A stretch of DNA of 43,266 nt from Deltaproteobacteria bacterium HGW-Deltaproteobacteria-22. GTDB lineage: Bacteria > Myxococcota_A > Polyangia > HGW-17. Both the position numbers and the translations under genes were made by a program. This document shows positions 22,125-30,806 of the stretch, piece by piece. Each line of letters begins with the position of its first letter. Positions within the stretch are counted from its first letter, which is position 1. Below the pieces are notes generated by a model. That model was not told the origin of the DNA, did no database searches, and saw only the letters and a program-made list of their open reading frames with translations. Location of the stretch: the NCBI GenBank assembly GCA_002841825.1, contig PHAZ01000007.1:34928-78193 (forward strand), written 5' to 3'.

Positions 22125-23822
22125 CTATTTTCTGCGGCGACGCCGGATGATCACCGGAATGAACGCGAGCAGCAGCATCCATCCACCACCGGAGCGGGGT
22201 CGGGCCGAGGTTGAACAACCCGAATCGGATGCTTCTTTCTTCTTGCAGGCGACTGAGTTCGCGCAGTCGGGGTCGAAGCAGTCCGCCCAGCCGTCCCCGT
22301 CATTGTCCAGCTGGTCCGCACAGGCGAGCTCCACCTGGCCGGCGCAGGCTGCATTGGAAGCGCAGTCGGAATCGGCACAGTCGGTCAGGCCATCCTGGTC
22401 ATTGTCGATGTCGTCGTCACACCAGTATTCCTGCGTCGGGGCCTGGCACACCTGCAGGGAGGCACAGTCGGTGTCGTCGCAGTCGGTGTCGTCGTCTCCG
22501 TCGTCGTCGATGGAGTTGGTGCAGTTCTCCGGGGGGAACACGCAGGTGGTGGTCAGGCTGAAGCGCCCCGGGTACCGGTAGCTCTCCACGACCAGGTAGG
22601 TCGGCGTCTCGCCCACGGTCACGGACATGGTCTCCGCGGCCAGGGCATCGTTGGCCGAGTACTGCAGGCAGGAAGAGGAGGCACAGGAGTAGCGGTCGCC
22701 CGAGAGCAGGAAGATGTCCAGGTCCTGATCCAGCGGGGTCATGGTTATCTGCACGACCGTTCCCGGCGGCATGGCCAGCTGGAAGGCGATCTCGGGTCCG
22801 GTCTCGGTCCCCTGTGCCATGCAGGCGTACTCGGTGAAGCCGGCGATTCCGTTCTTGGTCGTCGAGTTCACGGTCTCGTTGCAGAACAGGTAATAGTAAT
22901 CCTCGCACGGTGAGGACGGACAGGTACCGACGCCGGTGCAGGTGGAATCAGCGCAGTCGACCGCCCCGTCGCCGTCGTTGTCGATACTGTCGGTGCAGAT
23001 CTCCGCCGGCGCGCCGTTGATGAACGTGTTGATCTGGGACTCGTAGTTGCTGACCTCGGTGTACACGCCCGGTCCCGTGCACTCGGAATAGCCATACGAC
23101 GTGATGCCTGCGACGTACTTCACATTGTTGCGGGTGACCAGCCCTGGACCACCGGAGTCACCCTGGCAGGTGCCGCCGTTGTTCTGGTCGGTCCAGATCG
23201 TCCAGGGGGCCGCATAGGTGCCGCTCCACTGGGAAATCGTGCAGGGGTTCGAGGAGTGGCAGAGTCCTTCGATGCTGCCTGTGTAGATCCGGCGCACCAT
23301 GGAGTTGGAGTTCTCGTCGGAACCGTTGGTCAGGCCGTAACCGACAAAGGTGATCGCCGCGCCGATGTCCGCGTTGGTCAGCACCTGCGCCGCGGGCAGG
23401 ATGGGAATCGGCGTGACATCGCCGGGGGCGGGGCCGGAGAGCCGCAACAGGGCAATGTCGTAACGGATGTTCGTGGCGTTGTAGGACGGATGCACCCAGG
23501 ACTGGATGACCTCGCGGGACCGCGTGGCCATGTCGCAGTTGTTCAGATCCCTGCAGAAGAAGACGCTGAACTGGTCCACCGGCACGGGTGTGGTGGTGTT
23601 GCTGTACGTGACACAGTGGCCGGCTGTCATGAGCACATTGGGTGCGATCAGCGTGCCGCCGCAGGCGTAGCCGGCGTCCAGATAGAGGAAGGCCACCGCA
23701 TCGTTGGCGGCGCTGGTGTCGACCGAGCCGTTGATGATGAACGACTCCAGCGACGGTGGGTTCTCGGACCCGCATCCGAAAGCCATCACGAACAACACCG
23801 CAGACAGAAGCAACTTGCGCAT
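22125..23822 (-). CDS. Secreted trypsin-like serine protease with DNDGDG/DC repeats and MYXO-CTERM-like tail
   Basis: 565 residues from the ATG at 23822, which has GGAG eight bases upstream and begins a lipoprotein signal (MRKLLLSAVLFVMAFGC). The protease domain keeps the triad: His in LMTAGHC, Asp in RYDIALLRL and Ser in CQGDSGGP. An Asp-rich region follows with four motifs of the type C-x-D-x-x-D-N-D-x-D-G-x-x-D-C-x-D-x-x-C, the first right after the protease and the other three near the end; a beta-rich domain separates them. These probably bind calcium. The C-terminus, DSGCS then a hydrophobic helix and RRRRRK, matches the MYXO-CTERM pattern. Having both an N-terminal lipobox and a C-terminal sorting tail is odd. 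Confidence 0.88.
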   Translation of the reverse strand: MRKLLLSAVLFVMAFGCGSENPPSLESFIINGSVDTSAANDAVAFLYLDAGYACGGTLIAPNVLMTAGHCVTYSNTTTPVPVDQFSVFFCRDLNNCDMATRSREVIQSWVHPSYNATNIRYDIALLRLSGPAPGDVTPIPILPAAQVLTNADIGAAITFVGYGLTNGSDENSNSMVRRIYTGSIEGLCHSSNPCTISQWSGTYAAPWTIWTDQNNGGTCQGDSGGPGLVTRNNVKYVAGITSYGYSECTGPGVYTEVSNYESQINTFINGAPAEICTDSIDNDGDGAVDCADSTCTGVGTCPSSPCEDYYYLFCNETVNSTTKNGIAGFTEYACMAQGTETGPEIAFQLAMPPGTVVQITMTPLDQDLDIFLLSGDRYSCASSSCLQYSANDALAAETMSVTVGETPTYLVVESYRYPGRFSLTTTCVFPPENCTNSIDDDGDDDTDCDDTDCASLQVCQAPTQEYWCDDDIDNDQDGLTDCADSDCASNAACAGQVELACADQLDNDGDGWADCFDPDCANSVACKKKEASDSGCSTSARPRSGGGWMLLLAFIPVIIRRRRRK

Positions 23823-23839
23823 GACACTGACTCCAGACC

Positions 23840-23854
23840 GGCGGAGAATCCGCC
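23840..23854. other. Perfect hairpin ahead of the protease ribosome site
   Basis: GGCGGA-N3-TCCGCC, a 6-bp perfect stem, ends some six bases before the GGAG ribosome site in the predicted 5' leader. On the plus strand it is followed by ATTTTT, but no plus-strand gene ends there, so a leader role is more likely than termination. Confidence 0.45.
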
Positions 23855-23924
23855 ATTTTTCAGATAGCATGGAAAGTCGAAATCATAAATACGCCTTGAG
23901 TATCAAGGACTTTCCACGAAAAAG

Positions 23925-23953
23925 AAAGTACTTCCAGGGACCTGCCCCGTCAA
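23925..23953 (-). promoter_or_regulatory. Possible promoter for the protease gene
   Basis: On the minus strand TTGACG (23948-23953) and TACTTT (23925-23930) are separated by 17 bp. The -35 is good and the -10 weak. A 6-bp inverted repeat CCTTGA-N3-TCAAGG lies downstream at 23894-23908. Confidence 0.35.
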
Positions 23954-23971
23954 GCTGTATTCCGGTGAGAC

Positions 23972-25111
23972 TCAATTCTCGAGGCAGGTCAGGGTATCGG
24001 AGAGCAGGAAATCCTCGTAGTGACTCTGGTACCCGCAGCCCTCGCACACGATGGGCTGGGTCTGCTCCATGCCGGCGTTGTCCCCGATGATGAACGTCTG
24101 GGCTTTGGAGACACCCACCGCGTCATAGGCCCAGACGTCGGTGTCGGCGTTGCCGTAGGCCCGCACCAACTCCAGCCCGCAGGTGGCGATCAGTCCCTCG
24201 AGATATTCGGTCTTGTACGCCTGGGTCTCCTGACCGCTGACCGTCGTGCCGCTGTCGGAGGTGAACCGGACGGAATGGAACGGCATGGCATGATCGGCCA
24301 GCCACTGCCTCGTCTCCACCGCGAGCCAGTAGGGGCGACCCGTCACCATGACGACATGAAAGCCATGTTCTACGTAGTGCTGCACCACGAGGTCCGCGTA
24401 GGGATACATCTCGGCGGTCGAGAACCCTGCCCAGTCCTGCATCACCTCGGCATCGGAGGTGGTCAACGTGCCGTCGATGTCGAACACCACAGCCTGGCGG
24501 TTCGTCCCGATCACCGTGACGTACCCGACGGCCTCGGTGAGATCTCCGGCGACCACGCCACGGAGCATGTACGTTCCGGCACCCAGCCCGCCAATCTGGA
24601 TCTGGATCTTGCCGTCGGTATCGGTCAGGAAGCGGCCCAGAAACTCCCAGTCGCTCCTGCCGGTCCCCCAGAGGTAGACCAGAATCCATTCATCCTGCAG
24701 ATCCTTGTGCAGGGCGCTGTTGTAGTCGAATTTGGCGGTGACGGTCACCGGCGTGTTCTCGGGCACCATCTCATCGTGCATCATGTGGTACGGACTGCCG
24801 CTGGCCGCGGTGGTGGACGAAATGATCGAGTGGTTCCATTCCTCGTCTGGCGGGTAACTGAACGGTGGAACGTGCATCAGCGTTTCATCGACCGCGCAGG
24901 GCACCGGATCGACGCTGCCGTCGCCGTTGTCGTCGGCTGCATCCTCCACGAGATCCACCTCGGGAACGTCCTGGCCCGCGTCGCTCTGGTTGTTGAGGTT
25001 GTTTGCATTATTGGTATTGTTAATATGATTATTAATATTATTTGAACGACCAGCCGGATCCGAACAACCAAGTATAAAAAATAAAAGGATGAAAGGAAGT
25101 GAGGTTCTCAT
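23972..25111 (-). CDS. Lipoprotein with lipin/Ned1/Smp2-type (LNS2) HAD phosphatase domain
   Basis: 379 residues from the ATG at 25111, which starts a lipoprotein signal (MRTSLPFILLFFILGC); no ribosome site is obvious. An Asn-rich spacer (about residues 22-42) and an Asp-rich segment follow. Residues about 120-205 form a beta-rich domain. The C-terminal half is LNS2-like: VVFDIDGTLTTSDAEV (nucleophile DxDGT), VVMVTGRPYWLA, QAYKTEYLEGLI, RAYGNADTDVWAYDAVGVSK and TFIIGDNAG. Both catalytic Asp residues are kept, unlike in PITP-type LNS2 domains. Eukaryotic lipins dephosphorylate phosphatidate in the cytosol; here the enzyme would be exported and anchored, and its substrate is unknown. It is the first gene of the minus-strand half of the window. 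Confidence 0.85.
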   Translation of the reverse strand: MRTSLPFILLFFILGCSDPAGRSNNINNHINNTNNANNLNNQSDAGQDVPEVDLVEDAADDNGDGSVDPVPCAVDETLMHVPPFSYPPDEEWNHSIISSTTAASGSPYHMMHDEMVPENTPVTVTAKFDYNSALHKDLQDEWILVYLWGTGRSDWEFLGRFLTDTDGKIQIQIGGLGAGTYMLRGVVAGDLTEAVGYVTVIGTNRQAVVFDIDGTLTTSDAEVMQDWAGFSTAEMYPYADLVVQHYVEHGFHVVMVTGRPYWLAVETRQWLADHAMPFHSVRFTSDSGTTVSGQETQAYKTEYLEGLIATCGLELVRAYGNADTDVWAYDAVGVSKAQTFIIGDNAGMEQTQPIVCEGCGYQSHYEDFLLSDTLTCLEN

Positions 25112-25272
25112 GGACGATTCAATAGCACGTTTCGAATTGCAGGAAACCGGAATAATCCTCCGGACGCACGGCCAGGCCGGAAAATAGTCTGACAAGCCGA
25201 CCGGTTTGCGGTAAACATGCTTCTGGTGCCGACCGATGGGCGGATCGGCCCTTCTTTCGAGGTGGACAGCAC

Positions 25273-26256
25273 ATGCGGGATCAATGGATGACTTTTGTGA
25301 TGCTCTGCGGGATCACGGCTGCGTCCGCCTGCGGATGCCAGAAACAGGAGCCCGTGCGGTCACCCAAGCCCGCCGATGTCGTCGGGCACAAGGATCCCGA
25401 ACCCGGCATGATGACCGTGGTCGTGCCTCCTGGGTCCATGACGGCTGACGCCACGCCCGTGGTCGAGGTCGCACCCGTTCCGCCGCCGGATCCGATCGAG
25501 ACCATGACCGTGCCCGCGGATCCCGTCGAAAAAGCCAAGCTCTATTATGAGATGGGCTATGGCGCCGCCGCGGTGCAGTTGCTCGGTGCCCTGCCGGCGG
25601 AGACGCTGGAAAAGACCGGAGTCCAGCTGCTGCTCGGACAGGCCGCAGAACTGTGCGGACGCAATCGTGAAGCGGTCGCAGCCTGCACGAAGGCCGCCGC
25701 CGTCACCGAGGCCGCTCCGAAGACACAGGCGCTGATGTGCCAGGCCCGTGCCTATCTGGGACTCAAGGAACATGCCAAGGCCCTGCGCAGCTTCGAGGCA
25801 GCCCTGGAGGCCTCTCCGGACGACCTGATCGTGCGACGCGCGACCATGGACGTGCTGCTCGGGCTCAAGAGCCGCGACGCCCTGCTCAAGGTCGTCCAGG
25901 AGACCCTCGCCAAGGCGCCCGGCGATCCGGCCACGATGTTGTACCTCGGATCGGCCCACGAGCTGGCAAAGGCACGTGAAAAAGCCCATGAAACATACGA
26001 AAAACTCACCGGGAACGACACAATCCCGGCCTGGGTGGAGGCCGAAGCCTTCGATCGCATGGGCATGCTCTGGATCAAGGCCGATCCGAAAAAGAGCCGC
26101 GAGATTCTGGCACGCTGCAGGCAACGTGTTCCCGGCGCCGGCTGTCCTCGCACCGAGCTCTCCCTGTCCCCTCCGGATCCGCGTCATCCCGAGCGCCGGA
26201 TCCGCAACGTCTCGCGCCCGGGCCGCTACGGTGAGACGCCCCTGCCCCCGCCATGA
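25273..26256 (+). CDS. TPR-repeat lipoprotein
   Basis: 327 residues. The ATG at 25273 has GAGGTGG seven bases upstream. The N-terminal signal ends in a lipobox (GITAASAC). A Pro/Val-rich linker (about residues 28-80) leads into TPR-like helical pairs: VEKAKLYYEMGYGAAAVQLL, then QAAELCGRNREAVAACTKAA, ALMCQARAYLGLKEHAKALR and ATMLYLGSAHELAKAREKAH. A basic, Pro-rich tail closes the protein. TPR lipoproteins act as envelope scaffolds; no partner is indicated. The stop overlaps the prmC start (ATGA), so the two are translationally coupled, and divergent transcription from the lipin-like gene starts in the same 161-bp gap. Confidence 0.82.
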   Translation: MRDQWMTFVMLCGITAASACGCQKQEPVRSPKPADVVGHKDPEPGMMTVVVPPGSMTADATPVVEVAPVPPPDPIETMTVPADPVEKAKLYYEMGYGAAAVQLLGALPAETLEKTGVQLLLGQAAELCGRNREAVAACTKAAAVTEAAPKTQALMCQARAYLGLKEHAKALRSFEAALEASPDDLIVRRATMDVLLGLKSRDALLKVVQETLAKAPGDPATMLYLGSAHELAKAREKAHETYEKLTGNDTIPAWVEAEAFDRMGMLWIKADPKKSREILARCRQRVPGAGCPRTELSLSPPDPRHPERRIRNVSRPGRYGETPLPPP

Positions 26257-27119
26257 CCGACGAAACCGCCAGCCGTACCTGGACCGTCCGTGACGTCGTG
26301 CGCTGGATGACGCAGCGCTTCACCGACGAGAAGCTCGATTCTCCGCGACTGGACGCCGATCTGCTGTGCGCCCATCTGCTGGGCTGCGACCGAGTAGGCA
26401 TCTACCTGGCCATGGACCGGCCTCTTTCGGGCGCCGAGCGCGACGACCTGCGCGCCCTGGTCCGCCGCCGGCTGGCCCGCGAACCGGTCGCCTACCTGAC
26501 CGGCAGGAAGGAGTTCTTCGGGTTGACCTTCACCGTCACGCCCGACGTGCTCATTCCGCGGCCTGACACCGAGACCCTCGTGGAGGCAGCCCTGGATCTG
26601 ACCGGCCCCGCCGACGCAAGTGCGGGGCTGCACCTGCTGGACATCGGCTGCGGCTCCGGCGCGATCGCGATCTCCCTGGCGCATGCCCGCCCGTCCTGGC
26701 GCGTCACGGCCACCGATCTCTCCACCAAGGCCCTGACCGTGGCCCGGGGAAACGCCCTGCGGCTGAAGACCGAGGTGGAGTTCCTCGAGGGCAGCCTCCT
26801 GGCACCGGTGGCAGGCAGGCGCTTCAACCTGATCGCCTCCAACCCGCCGTACATTCCGAGGGATGCCGTCCTGCAGCCGGAGATCCGCCACGAGCCATCG
26901 GGGGCGCTCTTTGCCGACGACGGCGGACTGGCCCTGCTCAAGGAGATCCTCGCGGAAGCGCCCGGGCACCTCGAACCCGGCGGCCACCTGCTCGTCGAGT
27001 TTGGACAGGACCAGGACACGCTGCTGGCGGACTTCGCGGCGAGCACCGGTGCCTATGCCGAAATCAGGGTTTTATGCGATCTCGCGGGATCCCCGCGGGT
27101 TCTGCACGCCCACCGGTGA
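26253..27119 (+). CDS. prmC: Release-factor glutamine methyltransferase PrmC (HemK)
   Basis: 288 residues, typical length. The N-terminal helical domain recognises release factors. The methyltransferase has [20 protein letters not shown] (SAM site, around residue 127) and the catalytic NPPYIP (around residue 199), with [20 protein letters not shown] before it as in all PrmC proteins. It methylates the Gln of the GGQ motif in RF1 and RF2. It begins within the stop of the TPR lipoprotein gene. No prfA gene is adjacent. A pyrimidine-rich stretch follows its stop. Confidence 0.95.
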   Translation: MTDETASRTWTVRDVVRWMTQRFTDEKLDSPRLDADLLCAHLLGCDRVGIYLAMDRPLSGAERDDLRALVRRRLAREPVAYLTGRKEFFGLTFTVTPDVLIPRPDTETLVEAALDLTGPADASAGLHLLDIGCGSGAIAISLAHARPSWRVTATDLSTKALTVARGNALRLKTEVEFLEGSLLAPVAGRRFNLIASNPPYIPRDAVLQPEIRHEPSGALFADDGGLALLKEILAEAPGHLEPGGHLLVEFGQDQDTLLADFAASTGAYAEIRVLCDLAGSPRVLHAHR

Positions 27120-27214
27120 TTTCTCTTCCCAATCTTTTTCTTTTTCAGTATGAAAGTCCGGGTCTGAACAGACCGGTGAAAAGGCTTCTTCACACCATCC
27201 ATCGGAGGTTTTTC

Positions 27215-28414
27215 ATGTACGGACAGTTGAAGGACATTCTGAAATCGGAACTGCAGGGCATTCGCGAGGGCGGCCTGTACAAGAACGAACGGGTGGTCGT
27301 CACCCCGCAGTCGGCCAACATCCGTGTGCAGGGACGCGGAAAGACCGTGATCAACCTGTGCGCCAACAACTATCTGGGGCTGGCCAATGATCCGCGCCTG
27401 GTCGCCGCAGCCAAGGAGAGCCTCGACAAGTACGCCTACGGCATGGCTTCAGTACGTTTCATCGTGGGGACACTTGACATCCACAAGGAGCTCGAGAAGC
27501 GCATCGCCGCCTTCGTGGGACGTGAGGACGCGATCCTCTACTCGTCCTGCTTCGACGCCAACGGCGGCCTCTTCGAGACCCTGCTGGGAGCCGACGACGC
27601 GATCATCTCCGACTCGCTCAACCACGCCTCCATCATCGACGGCGTGCGCCTGTGCAAGGCCAAGCGCTACCGCTACAAGAACAACGACATGAACGACCTC
27701 GAAGACCAGTTGAAGAAGGCCGACGCGGAAAACGCACGCCTGAAAATGATCGCGACCGACGGTGTCTTCTCGATGGACGGCATCATCGCCAACCTCAAGG
27801 GCGTCTGCGATCTGGCCGACCGCTACAACGCGCTGGTGATGGTCGACGAGTCCCATGCCTCGGGCTTCGTCGGCGCACGGGGCCGCGGCACGCACGAATA
27901 CAACGGCGTCATGGACCGCGTGGACATCGTCACCTCCACGTTCGGCAAGGCCCTCGGCGGCGGCTCCGGCGGCTTCACCGCGGCACATCCTGAGATCGTC
28001 GAGATCCTGCGCCAGCGCAGCCGCCCGTACCTCTTCTCCAACACCCTCGCCCCGACGATCACGTCGGCCACCCTCAAGGTCCTCGACATCCTCGAGGAGA
28101 CCACCGAGCTGCGGGACAGGCTTGAGCAGAACCACCGCCACTTCCGTACCGAGATGGAGAAGCTCGGCTTCACGCTGCGCGGCAAGGATCACCCGATCTG
28201 CCCCGTGATGCTCGGCGACGCCCGCCTGGCCGGCCTGATGGCCGAAGACCTGCTCGCCGAAGGCCTCTACGTCATCGGCTTCAGTTACCCCGTCGTCCCC
28301 AAGGGCGAGGCGCGCATCCGCACACAGATCTCCGCGATCCACACCCGGGAGGAGCTCGATTTCGCGATCGCCGCCTTCGCCAAGGTGGGCCGCCGCCATG
28401 GCGTGATTTCCTGA
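27215..28414 (+). CDS. kbl: Glycine C-acetyltransferase (2-amino-3-ketobutyrate CoA ligase)
   Basis: 399 residues, the size of E. coli Kbl (398). The ATG at 27215 has GGAGG (27204-27208) six bases upstream; longer starts into prmC are rejected. It is a PLP-dependent alpha-oxoamine synthase: [14 protein letters not shown] near the N-terminus, [33 protein letters not shown] (PLP Asp and His), and [13 protein letters not shown] with the PLP-binding Lys, then [13 protein letters not shown]. It makes 2-amino-3-ketobutyrate from glycine and acetyl-CoA, or the reverse during threonine breakdown. The usual partner threonine dehydrogenase (tdh) is absent here. A weak promoter (TTCCCA, 17 bp, TATGAA; 27127-27155) may serve it. 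Confidence 0.95.
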   Translation: MYGQLKDILKSELQGIREGGLYKNERVVVTPQSANIRVQGRGKTVINLCANNYLGLANDPRLVAAAKESLDKYAYGMASVRFIVGTLDIHKELEKRIAAFVGREDAILYSSCFDANGGLFETLLGADDAIISDSLNHASIIDGVRLCKAKRYRYKNNDMNDLEDQLKKADAENARLKMIATDGVFSMDGIIANLKGVCDLADRYNALVMVDESHASGFVGARGRGTHEYNGVMDRVDIVTSTFGKALGGGSGGFTAAHPEIVEILRQRSRPYLFSNTLAPTITSATLKVLDILEETTELRDRLEQNHRHFRTEMEKLGFTLRGKDHPICPVMLGDARLAGLMAEDLLAEGLYVIGFSYPVVPKGEARIRTQISAIHTREELDFAIAAFAKVGRRHGVIS

Positions 28415-28440
28415 GCCTCCGCCCGAAGAATCAGGGAATC
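28405..28440 (+). other. Stem-loop at the kbl 3' end
   Basis: GATTTCCTGA (28405-28414, including the kbl stop) can pair with TCAGGGAATC (28431-28440): ten pairs with one G-U wobble and a 16-base loop. No T-run follows, so it may stabilise the mRNA or act with Rho rather than be an intrinsic terminator. Confidence 0.4.
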
Positions 28441-28520
28441 GCCCGGCGACCGCCAGAATCTTTCACTTAAAATTTGCGCATAATGTAGGTTTGTGATACA
28501 CATGTAGCCAGGGGTGTGTC

Positions 28521-29462
28521 ATGCGTGTGATTTTGGCTCAATTCATGTTCTGGTCGCTGCTTGGAAGCCTGGCGTCCTGCACCGGAACTTCGGCCCGGCT
28601 GGAAACGACGCTGCGCAAACTGACTGCCGAACAGAAGTCGGTCTCCGTCCAACTCGAGACCATGACTCGGCGGCTGGCGGTCCTTGAGTCCCGGCTGGCG
28701 ATCCGCGGGGCAAAACCGGGGGTTCCGGGCCATTCCCGGGTCCGAACGCGTGAGCTCGGCCCCGAGGAGCTGCCGAGGGTGACGCTGCGTCCGCCAGTGT
28801 CGAGGCCCACGTCGAAGCCCGAGCCTCCGTCCGATGTCCAGACCGAGGAGGACGTGGTCAGCACCGGACGCGAGGAGCCCGTCGAGGAAGACGACGCGCC
28901 GCCGCCATCTCCGGGTCAGAAGCGCATCGTGTTGCGCCTGCAGGGCGAACCCGCCGGGGCCGATCCCGCCTCCAATCCCGGAGGGCCGGTGCTGCCGCTG
29001 GGCAAGTACGCCCCGCTGAAGGAGCCCGAGGAGAGCACACATCATCCTGCGGGCAAGGCCCCGGCCAAGCCTGCCGAGCGTCCGGCCGCCGGTGCCGAAG
29101 GTCTGTACCAGACAGCCATGGACCACTTCGAGCAGGGGCGTTACGCCCTCGCCCTCACCTGGTTTTCCCGGGTGGAGAAGGAATATCCCGGTCATGCGCT
29201 GGTCCCCAACGCCATCTTCTGGCAGGGGGAATGCCACTTCCAGAGCGGACGCTATCCTCTTGCGGTGAATCAATACCAGCGCCTGATCGATGCGTATCCG
29301 AAGAGTTCCAAGGTGATTGATGCCATGTATAAGCTCGGCATTGCCCTGGACAAGAACGGAAATGCCACCCGGGCCAGGGAGATGCTCTCCCGCGTGGTGG
29401 AACTGGTCCCGCAGACCCCGACTGCCGCCAAGGCTGCCGCCTACCTGCAGAAAATGAGGTGA
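28521..29462 (+). CDS. CpoB/YbgF-like TPR lipoprotein
   Basis: 313 residues with AGGGGTG before the ATG. The signal ends in a lipobox (LLGSLASC, Cys20), unlike E. coli CpoB, which is soluble in the periplasm. A short coiled coil (about 25-65, LRKLTAEQKSVSVQLETM) is followed by a long Pro/Glu-rich linker (about 66-195) and three YbgF-type TPR units at the C-terminus: LYQTAMDHFEQGRYALALTW, AIFWQGECHFQSGRYPLAVN and AMYKLGIALDKNGNATRARE. CpoB coordinates Tol-Pal and peptidoglycan synthesis during division. No tol-pal genes are here; the LysM protein follows 3 bp later, which supports an envelope role. Confidence 0.8.
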   Translation: MRVILAQFMFWSLLGSLASCTGTSARLETTLRKLTAEQKSVSVQLETMTRRLAVLESRLAIRGAKPGVPGHSRVRTRELGPEELPRVTLRPPVSRPTSKPEPPSDVQTEEDVVSTGREEPVEEDDAPPPSPGQKRIVLRLQGEPAGADPASNPGGPVLPLGKYAPLKEPEESTHHPAGKAPAKPAERPAAGAEGLYQTAMDHFEQGRYALALTWFSRVEKEYPGHALVPNAIFWQGECHFQSGRYPLAVNQYQRLIDAYPKSSKVIDAMYKLGIALDKNGNATRAREMLSRVVELVPQTPTAAKAAAYLQKMR

Positions 29463-29465
29463 TTC

Positions 29466-30725
29466 ATGAATCCCGCCATCCTTCTACTGATTGCTTTTCA
29501 GGCGTACTGGTTTCAACAGAACCCCGCCAATCCACCCGGCACCGTCCCTGGGACCTATCCGCCCGTCTCACAGAAAAACTGGGCCGTCCTGCCCAAACCC
29601 GGTGATGACAACGCGGAGGAGAAACGTCCGACGCCCCGGCCCACGGCATCCAAGGACGCGGTCGAAAAGACCGGAGGCCGGAACGAGGAGGCCGAGGACG
29701 ACGCGGACTGGGATCTGATCCACTCCTCGGGTCTGATCGTGGCCGGGCCGCGCACGACCGCCAAGAGGCACGTCGTGACCAAGGGAGAGACCCTCTGGGA
29801 TCTGGCCGAGAAGTACTTCGGCGATCCGTTGTTCTGGCCCGAATTGTGGTCATGGAATGCGCACATCACCAACCCCCACTGGCTCTTTCCGGGCACGGTC
29901 GTGAATCTGACCAGCCGGCCCGAAGTCGCCGTCGAAGAGTCCTCAACCGATCAGGAGGAGAAGTTCTACGGCCTTGAGTTCCAGAAAGGCACGGTGACCG
30001 TGCGCAACAGGGCCTTCATCGACGAGGAGACACTCAAGGAGAGCCGCGCGATCTCAGGTTCCCCCGAAGAAAAGAGCCTGCTGACGGTCGGAGACATCAT
30101 CTACATCAAGGATCCCGACAAGAAACTGAAGCCCGGCTCCGTGTACACCGTCTTCCGTCCGATCCAGAAGGTCTCCGATCCCCAGAACAAGCAGGTCCTC
30201 GGCCAGCTCGTGCAGATCCTCGGCGAGGTCCGGATCAGGGAACACCGGCCCGAGGGAGTGCTCAAGGCCGAGATCACCCGCTCCATCGCCGTGATCAACC
30301 GCAAGGACCTGGTCGGAAAGGTCCAGACCAGCTTCAAGCAGGTTACGCCCGTCGTGCAGAAGCGTGAAAAGCCCATCGTCGGACGGGTTGTCGCCACCAT
30401 CGAAGAAACCGAACTGCTGTCGGCCAACGACATGGTCGTGGTGAACCTTGGCAAGGAGCATCAACTCAAGCCCGGGGCGATCCTGCCGCTGATCGTGCGC
30501 GGAGACGGCCTGTACACCCACCTGCATCCGCTGGACCCGTCCCGCAAGCAGGATTCCTCCTTCCCCTACGAGACCAAGGGGACCCTGGTGGTGTACGAGG
30601 TACATGAAAAGTACTCCTTCGCCGTGATCCTGCGTTCCGAACACCCCATCAGGGTCGGGGACGAGGTGCTGTTCGGAGACGTGCCGGATGCACCAGAAAA
30701 GCCCGCTGCAGAAGAGAAACCCTGA
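29466..30725 (+). CDS. LysM-domain envelope protein
   Basis: 419 residues; GAGGTGA lies four bases before the ATG at 29466. A short hydrophobic N-terminus (MNPAILLLIAFQAYW) may export it. After a charged linker, one LysM domain sits at about residues 100-150: HVVTKGETLWDLAEKYFGDP, then FWPELWSWNAHITNPHWLFP. LysM binds N-acetylglucosamine in peptidoglycan. The remaining 260 residues are beta-rich, with repeats of the type (V/L)GDIIYIKDP...LKPG and a PIVGRVVATIEETELLSAND region; similar LysM-led proteins are common in myxobacteria-type genomes. It is 3 bp downstream of the CpoB-like gene and forms a two-gene unit with it. Confidence 0.85.
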   Translation: MNPAILLLIAFQAYWFQQNPANPPGTVPGTYPPVSQKNWAVLPKPGDDNAEEKRPTPRPTASKDAVEKTGGRNEEAEDDADWDLIHSSGLIVAGPRTTAKRHVVTKGETLWDLAEKYFGDPLFWPELWSWNAHITNPHWLFPGTVVNLTSRPEVAVEESSTDQEEKFYGLEFQKGTVTVRNRAFIDEETLKESRAISGSPEEKSLLTVGDIIYIKDPDKKLKPGSVYTVFRPIQKVSDPQNKQVLGQLVQILGEVRIREHRPEGVLKAEITRSIAVINRKDLVGKVQTSFKQVTPVVQKREKPIVGRVVATIEETELLSANDMVVVNLGKEHQLKPGAILPLIVRGDGLYTHLHPLDPSRKQDSSFPYETKGTLVVYEVHEKYSFAVILRSEHPIRVGDEVLFGDVPDAPEKPAAEEKP

Positions 30726-30772
30726 GTCCTGGCCGGTGCGTTTCGGGGCTTGTCCATTTCCAATCCTTTTAC

Positions 30773-30800
30773 TTGACACAAAACCGTTTGTGCATACCAT
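30773..30800 (+). promoter_or_regulatory. Promoter of the FHA operon with inverted repeat in the spacer
   Basis: A consensus TTGACA (30773-30778) and TACCAT (30795-30800) are 16 bp apart. An inverted repeat CACAAA-N4-TTTGTG (30777-30782 and 30787-30792) overlaps the -35 end and fills the spacer, and may bind a repressor such as the TetR protein encoded at 33298. The 198-bp gap 30726-30923 otherwise holds only the leader described next. Confidence 0.55.
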
Positions 30801-30806
30801 TTGGGC

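Noticed and set aside
27083-27097. Strong GC hairpin CGCGGG-N3-CCCGCG as a prmC terminator
   Set aside because: It lies inside the prmC coding sequence and no T-run follows directly; the pyrimidine tract begins more than 20 bases later.
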